Source: Conchocele bisecta
Taxonomy: Eukaryota; Mollusca; Bivalvia; Lucinida; Thyasiridae
Assembly: GCA_029237695.1 (NCBI GenBank)
Contig: CM055269.1
Span: 35,945,175-36,009,174 of the forward strand
DNA: 64,000 bases
Reading direction: 5' to 3'
This document shows, in pieces, positions 56,397-64,000 of the stretch. Within the stretch, counting starts at the first letter, position 1, and the number at the start of each line of letters is the position of its first letter. The notes below the pieces were generated by a model that saw nothing but the letters and a program-made list of their open reading frames with translations, did no database searches and was not told the DNA's origin. Made by a program: the position numbers and the translations under genes.

Positions 56397-57879
56397 TTAT
56401 TGTTGATTTGTCAACTGGAACCATTCTAGAAATAAATAGCTCCTATGCATTTTTCAAAATTGTTGGGGAAACTTTTTAGAGCACAAAATTCAAAATGGCA
56501 AACAACATTTTGAGATATATAAAATGTATTATCTCTATAATGAGATGAGCAAGAAACACAAATGATATATCATGCCAAATATGTTGGTATGGTTATTTTT
56601 TAGTTTGGACTTTGAAATCCAAGATGGCTGCCATCCATCATCTAAAAATACGCAATACTCCATATTGTTAGTGGGATCAAAGCTAATAGTAAAACTAATG
56701 TGTATATATTCACTACTTTGAGCATGCCACACCTGCTGGAGGGGTTGTGTGTTCCTTTGAAAGGCACTAAGTCCTTGAAATCCAAGATGGCCGCCGTCCA
56801 TAATATTGAACAATATAAAACACAATATTTATGTGGGGGAAATTAAGCTAAATGTATAACTGGTGTGACATCTTTGCTAATTTTGGCAGACCACACCTAC
56901 AGGAAGGGCTGTTTGTTATGGTGGATGCTATAAGGATCAGGAAATCCAAGATGGCCGCCATTTGCCATCTTGAAAAACTGAAAATACAATAGTTTTGAGA
57001 CCGCATATAAGTACAATGTACAAACAGTGTGATTTCTCACTAATTTTAGAATTCTATATTGGCTTTAAGGGATGTTTTGTTACCTTAGAGATTATCATGA
57101 CTGCCGAATTTCAAGATGGCAACCATATTATATATTGTTAGTAAACGTTCATTACTGGGTATGTTGGATGATTAATTATGAACGGCAACCCCGCAAAAAA
57201 TGTTGGCTTTCATTTTAGTCTACCTGTATATATTAATCTTACTGTGACATCCAAAATGTTTTGTATTTGCCATATTGAAAAGATTGGTTGATACATGTAA
57301 TATAGTCTGAAAAGAATGAATGTCAAATTGTGAGGTTGTTATCTCTGGTACAGCAAGTCGATATAGTACAAGCGGAAATGAACTGTCTGTGTTGTTCTGT
57401 GACTACTTGAAAGACTATTTGTTATTTGTCCTGTTATCATAGCATAGGAGTCAAAGCTGTCCTATATATTCCTATCTTGAATGTATAACACTTTTACACA
57501 TGATAATTTGTTGAATGTGTCTGCTGACTAATTATTTCCAATCATATATATATATAATTGAATACATACATGTATGTCTGTTATTACATTTATCACACAT
57601 ACATGTACTATAATATATGAGCCACAGTCAGTGAGTGGCATGGGTGTGTGATAGTGTTATGCTATCCCCACTTATTCAGTGTGTTTGTGCTAGAAGCTAT
57701 CATAACCAGTAACATGCTTCCTTTTGATGTATGCCTAGTTATCCAAGGAGTGCAATTTCAGTGGTACATGCAGCAGCTACATGCCTTTATATAATTGAGG
57801 ATAATGATAAGAATCAAACCGAACACATACATATATTTCTATGATTGTAGATATTGATGTGACATTGGATATGTTACTT

Positions 57880-58165
57880 TAGCAAGTGATTAAAAACGCC
57901 ATGTACAACATATTCAGTAACTATACGATTATCGGGTGTAAATTGTGCAGTTACTGCACACGAAATTGTTTGTGCTATAGCAGCTGTCAGAATCACAATT
58001 CTTATCAGTATTATCATTGGCATCCTCTTCCTGGTAGTTTATGCTTGGTTAAGGTTCTGGGAACGGATGATACAAATATGCCAATATACATTACTTGTGG
58101 TGTTATGGCTTGTCAACCATATACTGCCATCACATTTCCTATTTATAATTCGGTTTGGGTTGTCT
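57880..58165 (+). other. Hydrophobic open frame inside the 4.9-kb element (uncertain)
   Basis: After a TGA, a frame of about 90 codons reads SGVNCAVTAHEIVCAIAAVR, then ITILISIIIGILFLVVYAWL, followed by a second hydrophobic stretch TLLVVLWLVNHILP, and stops. This looks like two membrane segments. No ATG opens it, although AG at 57,881 could be a splice acceptor. A different frame over the same bases (57,886-58,266, 126 codons) does have an ATG. AT-rich DNA easily makes hydrophobic frames, so I do not call a gene. Confidence 0.2.
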
Positions 58166-60189
58166 ATCTGCTATTAGTTAATTTAATTGTCTATGATGTA
58201 GCAATTTCTGTATTTCATAAGCACCAATCAGTGATCAAGATATATTTCCACACCAGTGTAGGCTGAGAAACACATATAGTTTATATGTGTAATGGTGAAC
58301 ATGGTCAGACTCGGTGAGTATAAGTGGAGTATGTCTATATGTAATATTTCATTTATTAGTAGTTAGCTCACCACAGAATCGTCGCTCATGGTAGTTCTAC
58401 AAATGACGCCGTACATACATATTATATATGTGCTTGGAGAGGTTAGTCGCCATATAAGATTGAATCATCAATAATGTATAATTGATTTATAATCAAACTA
58501 AATATATCACCAGTTAGCCACAAGTTATGCCCCTTGTAGATTCATCGTATACATTTTACAGAAATATGAGGGACGACCTGCAAGCAATGTCTATCATCTA
58601 GCAAGCAACACCCAGCATCACGGTCAGTCAGTGATGAGTTGATAGACAATTGACTGATACTTATCAGTATAAGTTAGACCAACATGCAACACATATTCTA
58701 CTTTCATTAACTTACTGGCACTCATGTAGTAACCTTAGAATTCATAATAACGTAACACTAGTAGTAGTAATTTGTATGCATTTAAAGATAATTACACCAT
58801 TTTGGAGTCATGATTTGCTTACGATTGGATAAAAAAATGTGTACTTCTGCGTTAACTAGTCCTAATAGTAGAGCACTGTATGATTTAGAAGAAAGCTGCT
58901 AGTGGCCATCTTATATTTTGTTATCCATGGACCAGCATCACAATCAATATATTTTACCCTAAAATTAAACAGTAATACTTGTGGTTTCTCCCATCTTCTA
59001 TCATTAAGAACAGCCACACAATTTGATTCTCCGTATAGTATTTGGCCTATGATATATTGCAGTTTATGGTTTATTTCAATGTGGCATACAGAGGCTACCT
59101 TGGATTAAAATCGAAGCATAATATATATACAGCCAAGCAATAACAAGTTCGCAAGGTTAAAACTTATTTGTAAGAAAACAGAGTTGTTGTGTAATTGTAA
59201 CTTATATTGCCCCATATATAATATATATAAGTGTTACAATACAGCGGCCATCTTGCATTTCATGGAATTGCTAACCTTCAAATTATGAAACTGCTGCTTT
59301 TACAACAGATGTAGGCTGCTAATATGAATGAAATACTCATTACTTGGTACTTTTAGCCTATATGCCATGTTGGAAATGTTGTATTTTGTCTTTTTAAGAT
59401 GGAAGATGGTGGCCATCTTGGATTTCCAAACCCTGATAACACACAACCTAACAAACAGCCCTTCCAATAGGTGTAGTCTGCTGAAATTAGCGAAAATGTC
59501 ACACCATATGCACCTTTAGCTTAATTTTACGCTCAGAAATATTTTATATTGTCCAAGATGGCAGGCGGCGGCCATTTTGAATGTTAAGGGCTTAGTGACT
59601 TTCAAACCAACGCACAACGCCTCCAGCAGGTATGGCATGCTCAAAGTAGTGAATATATACACATTATGCTTACTTTTAGCTTAGCTCCCACTAACAAGAT
59701 GGAGTATTTTGTATTTTAAGATGCTGGATGGCAGCCATCTTGAATTTAAAGGTCCAAAGTAAAAAAATAACCATAGCAGTAGTTTGTGCATGTTATAATT
59801 ATTGGGAAACGACACCTCATTTGTGTGTCTTGCTTATCTCATTGCAGAGATAATGCATTTTAAATATATAAAAATGGGGTTTGCGGCCATTTTGAATGTT
59901 GTGCTCTAAAAAGTTTTCCCATCATTTTTAAAAAATGCATAGAAGCTATTCGTTTCCTAAAATGGTTCAAGTTGACAAATCAACAATAAAAAAGGTAGGA
60001 ACATGATGGTCACGGAATCCTCAGAAATTACCCTACTATAATGTATAATAATGCCATTCTATACGTGGGGTAATGGTGAATGCATGTTTATTTTGCCAGA
60101 AAATGTCTCAGATGATCTCTCTGATATAAAGAACATTATGTGCCTACTGAGTGAATATGTACATTGAACCAATTTATAGAGACTGTTTA

Positions 60190-60940
60190 TTTTACATTAC
60201 ATGGCTTATTGCATGGCTGTGTGCTTAATGTATAAATAGCTGACGTATGCATGCCGGTTCGCGTTTATATTCAGAAAAAGCTATGTAAGATTCGCAACTT
60301 TATTTGTTGTCATACTTCTATAAATGTCGGCCATCTGGGAAGCCATATTAAGTGGTATATAAATCATCACTGTGACTTGTAATGTACTGAAAGTTGACTA
60401 TGATTGAAAAACTGAATACTGTATTCCACTATATTCACTTTCTATTATTCTTGTAATTTCAAAAGTCCCTGATATAAAAACAACGTCTGCTACTTGACGG
60501 CCATTTTGAATATAACTTTTGAATTAAATTGCTTACAGTGATTCAATAAATTCATTTACAATCTATTTCAAACCAAAAGTTTATTTATTGCCAGGTTTTG
60601 ACATTATTTATGAAAACAATGGCGGTAATATTGGCAGCCATCTTGACGCTGTATGCTACTATTTATCTAGTAAAATTAACCGAAATTACGTCTTATTTCA
60701 TTTCTGAATGAAATTCAAACAAAATCAGTACATATATGTTCTTATATTATCAATAACAATACTGAATGTGACCTTGATATTTGTTGCGGCCATCTTGGAC
60801 GCCATCTTGAATTACGACTTCGTTCCACAGATTCGCCAATGGCATCGGGGATATTTGATCTAGAGACCAAGACGAACATCGTATATAATAACACATGTGC
60901 CTATTTACCGTCCACCCACCTGTCAGCTAGCTCTTGATAT
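60190..60940. repeat. Further GGCGGCCATCTTG-motif arm outside the 4.9-kb element
   Basis: Motifs at about 60,332, 60,498, 60,630 and 60,787, spaced 130-170 bp, all face the same way as the right arm next to them. Motifs near 61,287, 61,442 and 61,582 face the opposite way (AAGATGG). This suggests another, more decayed element. Confidence 0.4.
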
Positions 60941-60949
60941 TTGCAGTAC

Positions 60950-61200
60950 TAGATAGTGTAAATTCCGGTTAATCGGGATCGAACCCGTTTGTCCGGCCTT
61001 ACATGACATTAGCTGTTGATAGGCCGTTAAACACCAATAAACAAACAAACGAACTAGATAGTATGGTGGTCGCCAGACCAGCAACGTGTGTCCTTCGGGT
61101 ACTCCGGCTTCCTCCCACATTAATATTTACCATAACGCCTCAGACGAAAGCATTTGTATAAGTGCTCTCACGTGTTTGTAAGCGTTATAAAATGAAGTTT
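60950..61200. repeat. Head-to-head SINE fragments
   Basis: 'gggatcgaaccc' (60,977) is a reversed B box. 'taggccgttaaacaccaataaacaaacaaac' (two pieces here: TAGGCCGTTAAACACC and AATAAACAAACAAAC) is a SINE tail, and CGGGTACTCCGGCTTCCTCC (61,098) is the core phrase shared with the SINE at 4,664. At least two fragments are joined. Confidence 0.55.
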
Positions 61201-62370
61201 AAATAGGAGTTTGGTGATATCTACATTCCCTATGTTGTTGATATTTGATAGCTGGCCCTCTATTATCCTGTATAACATTTTTTATCAAGATGGCAACCAG
61301 ATGTCTACCACATGTAATACTATTATATACGTTGCTTTTATTTCATATAGTATGTATTACATTTGTGATATAATTATTCTGTATCCCAAACACATGCCTA
61401 AACAGAGGTATCGAGATATGTTTGATTCACCAAATTGCTCCAAGATGGACACCATCATTTGTAGAATATATGGGGTGTTTTTTAGCATCGTCTCATTAGA
61501 CGTTCAGGTTCGCTAGTCTACAATTCATGCAGCATATCGCTTTTGTAACCCTAACCCAATTGTGCGTTCTACAAATGGTATCCAAGATGACCAGCAAGCA
61601 GTTGAAGATAACAGCATGTTTATCTAACTATGATAAAATATAGACAATATCTATGTTCACAGTGAATTACCTTGTTGTAGTGGAACATTGTTTTCCTTAA
61701 GTGATATTAAAGATAGCTGAAGAACTATATCATACACAACCATGAATATCAATTGAGCAATTAGTTACACATATGCTTGATATGGAGGACGGGTAGTAAC
61801 TGAAAATGGCATATGCAATCAAGTATGTTACCGAACATCCATTATATAGAGAACATTGTTTCCATATCCATTAATAGATCAGACACATGACTCAAAACAA
61901 TGTCACATCATTGATTAAGGTTAAACTATTATTGATCAAGAGTATTGTGCATACTTTTTTCATAAATGATTGATACGTATGTCACTGAATCTCAAACACT
62001 GCTATGTGGCTTTTAACATATCCAAACAATAAGCTCATGGGCATGTAATAATGATAAGACAGCTTTATACTGTTTATATGAGCACGTTAAGTACAACGAA
62101 CATTGTAGTTAGACGAGCCACTATACTACCACTTTGCACTAGGTAAACGTGCTGAGCTAGACACTATGATGGATAATTGTGCAAATTATGATTACATCAT
62201 TGAGACATAGCAACATGAAGAGTAGGACCAATGACAATGAATCAACAGACAGTATAATCAATGGAATCATTAATTATATCGAAAGAAGAATCTAGAGCCC
62301 GCGTAAATCGAAAGTTAAGACCATGTAAGGTACAGTGATAAATCAGAGCCTTAAACCGTTACTGAGATGC
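61200..62370. other. No gene recognised
   Basis: The 101-codon frame at 61,211-61,516 is composition-driven and has no motif. Apart from three AAGATGG-type motifs I see nothing here. Confidence 0.3.
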
Positions 62371-62374
62371 ACTA

Positions 62375-63399
62375 CAGGGTGTGCCAAAATACGGGGACCT
62401 AATTCAAATAGCTGTAATGTTTTTAATTGAATGAATACATATTCACCAGTTTTACTGTGCATGCATCCTTGAACAAAGTTTCAAATATTCACAAAATAAT
62501 ACGGATATATCACCAATGTTCAAATGTATCGAGAGATACCTCCCCTGTTGAATGTTACACATTTTCGCCATTTTTGACATTTTATCCACATGAGGTTAGA
62601 GAGTGTTATGTGTGAATGATGGTCACACAGGCATCAAACACCTTCTGGATTGGTACATACTCATTGATTTTGTAATATATATTATATATTAGCATAGTTT
62701 ATCATCTACACTGCTGAATATATTTACATATGTTTGGACTATGGGTCGAATACCAGGCATTCTTCTACGTTAATGACATTTGGAAAATTCAGGCTCCACA
62801 TTACTGATTGATCTTGGTGCTATTGGTATTCCAGTAAATTTGGATTTTCTTGAATGCATTTAGACCGAGCAGGTCTTACGGCAATGAGCACAAATGGCAT
62901 ACAGACATCCTATCCTGTCTCCTGTTGACATTTAGTCGAGTGTATGGTTGATACACCCCTCTTCTACTTTGATGCATTCATGATTTGCAGAATATGACGT
63001 GATATCTGAGTGTGCTCCGACCTGACTTTCCGATTTAAAGTACAATTATTCACTATTTGTGTCTATTTTATTACAAAGTTCAATACTTTATAATAATATT
63101 CATGTTTTCAGACACTTTGTAGTCATCATTCCTTTAAATATTGGCATGCAGAGATGTTTTATTGCTGAATTATTGATGTTGGACACATTCATCAATTTTT
63201 GCGACTTTTAGCCGAATGCAAAAAAAAAACGTTATCAATAAAGAGTGACGTCACTTGTTGTGTTGATGATATCTGCTAAACTAAATGTAGAGTGGGAAAG
63301 ACACTCCACAGGTTGATATTCTCTGAAAAGGAAATGGTCTTGAAATAAAAAAATATATAGCTATTTGAATTAGGTCCCCATTTTTTTTGGACACCTGTG
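62375..63399. mobile_element. Mariner/Tc1-type non-autonomous element
   Basis: The left end CAGGGTGTGCCAAAATACGG + 'ggacctaattcaaatagct' and its right complement (ending 'ccattttttttggacacctgtg') make inverted repeats of about 40 bp flanked by TA. CAGGGTGTCCCAAAA-like ends and TA duplication are typical of mariner-type elements. The 1-kb interior has no transposase; a run of As and 'gtgacgtcacttgttgtg' lie near 63,225-63,260. Confidence 0.65.
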
Positions 63400-63496
63400 T
63401 ATAACTAACGGAGTCCTGCCCTTAAATATACTAAGAGCTAGACAACATATGTAAGTTGTGTAAGGAATGTGTCATAGAATATAAACAGCCATAAGC

Positions 63497-63593
63497 CCCC
63501 GCCCCCACTCCCCACTCCCCCCACCCCCCCCCCCCCCCCCCCCCCCCCCCCACCCCACTCCCCACCCCCCCCCCCCCCCACCCCACCCCCCCC
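63497..63593. repeat. Poly-C / CCCCA tract
   Basis: About 95 bases, almost all C with scattered A and T. Its complement could form G-quadruplexes. Length in this assembly is unlikely to be reliable. Confidence 0.9.
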
Positions 63594-63599
63594 TAATGC

Positions 63600-64000
63600 A
63601 GATGTGTCGATAGATGAAAACTGAACAGATTGCTATGCAAATGATAGGTGTCTATTGGGATAATTTAACCTCTCACAGGTCACTTTTCTATTGTTAATTT
63701 TCGCAGACAATTAAAAGGGAAACTACTATCACTGCCTATGTTAAAGATACATGGACCTCCATCACTGTACACTGGTTCATATGCCCATGAGAGGCGGAAC
63801 GTTTGAAACTATTGCTGAATATAATGTAGTATAGCTGGTCGTCAGTTATTTGTCATCTTCCCTTTAAATCTACAAGTATTACACTTATGGAAAAACCAGC
63901 ATCTAATGGATGCTTTCAATCTAGAATTATCTCCTACACATAAATGAATTGAATATGTATATCTATATATATTCCTACTAATATACTCGGTATTGTTTGC
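63600..64000. other. No gene recognised
   Basis: AT-rich sequence to the window edge without supported features. Confidence 0.3.

Larger units (their letters stand above)
55151..60038. mobile_element. 4.9-kb element with long inverted arms and TAA duplication
   Basis: The ends are TAGTAGGGTCATTTCTGAGG + 'attccgtgaccatcatattcctacc' and the complement, about 95% alike over 45 bp, with TAA on both sides. The left arm (55,151-55,198 and 56,397 to about 57,150) and the right arm (about 59,230-60,038) are 75-85% complementary. Landmarks include CATGCCACACCTGCTGGAGG (56,725) against its complement near 59,630. AAGATGGCCGCC-type motifs recur every 150-170 bp, pointing inward in both arms. A foreign 1.2-kb tandem repeat (55,199-56,396) splits the left arm. 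No nuclease gene remains, so it is non-autonomous. The 3-bp duplication fits Academ (3-4 bp) or PIF/Harbinger (TWA). Confidence 0.75.
54997..60165. mobile_element. MITE family B remnant split by the 4.9-kb element
   Basis: Family-B body resumes at 54,997 ('aattatttatactaattaaat') up to 55,150, and continues at 60,039 ('taatgtataataatgcc') to 60,165, where 'gtgcctactgagtgaatatgtaca' is its right end. The left end is lost beside the repeat at 53,459. Confidence 0.65.

Noticed and set aside
57886..58266. 126-codon frame with ATG in the 4.9-kb element
   Set aside because: Composition-driven, Cys/Tyr/His-rich without a motif; an overlapping frame looks at least as protein-like. Neither is convincing.
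61211..61516. 101-codon hydrophobic frame
   Set aside because: AT-rich DNA, no homology or motif recognised.

Overview
This is repeat-saturated, AT-rich animal nuclear DNA with introns. It is most likely from a mollusc, probably a bivalve. The reasons are a fast-evolving secreted ZP-domain gene of the kind common in bivalves, tRNA-derived SINEs with the tail and core seen in mollusc genomes, and a dense population of MITE and foldback families. Species assignment is inference. There are no operons, CRISPR arrays, rRNA genes or tRNA genes, and 500 Ns mark an assembly gap at 51,775-52,274.

The one host gene I can build is a zona pellucida (ZP) domain protein on the + strand. It has a signal-peptide exon (20,858-20,905), a 19-nt exon (41,495-41,513), and three ZP-domain exons (42,397-42,656, 45,639-45,823 and 49,222-49,379). 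All four junctions keep reading phase. The 3' end is not found. Intron 3 opens with about 2.6 kb of 41-44-bp tandem repeats that re-copy the exon-3 5' splice site dozens of times. Intron 4 ends in eight roughly 60-bp repeats that re-copy the exon-5 3' splice site, several with a CRE palindrome (TGACGTCA).

Most other coding sequence belongs to transposable elements. Three copies of one multicopy family have FEN1/XPG-like acidic motifs and, in one copy, a Cys-rich tail; they resemble the nuclease of Academ DNA transposons. They lie at 1-752 (-), 26,690-27,900 (+, broken) and 36,690-39,400 (-, broken). Each sits beside diverged arms carrying a periodic motif: AAGATGGCCGCC, or GGCCCCAAAAGGGGCC at the third copy. 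A 4.9-kb element at 55,151-60,038 has the same arm design, near-identical ends and a TAA duplication. Also present are a mariner transposase relic (13,130-14,517, -), a MULE-type fragment (16,690-16,932, +) and the 3' half of a LINE reverse transcriptase (47,350-48,260, -).

Region by region: 1-6 kb has the first nuclease copy, a three-deep nest of MITEs and a SINE. 6-9 kb has a hAT-like MITE and a 48-bp minisatellite. 9-15 kb has foldbacks, nested MITEs and the mariner relic. 15-20 kb has a direct duplication, the MULE fragment and a 1.6-kb TACGG-ended element. 20-25 kb has ZP exon 1 and clusters of MITEs. 25-30 kb has the second nuclease copy and a large palindrome. 30-35 kb is mostly unrecognised. 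35-41 kb has the third nuclease copy and a second TACGG-ended family. 41-50 kb has the ZP exons and their tandem arrays. 50-64 kb has tandem-unit repeats, the gap, the 4.9-kb foldback element and a mariner-type MITE.
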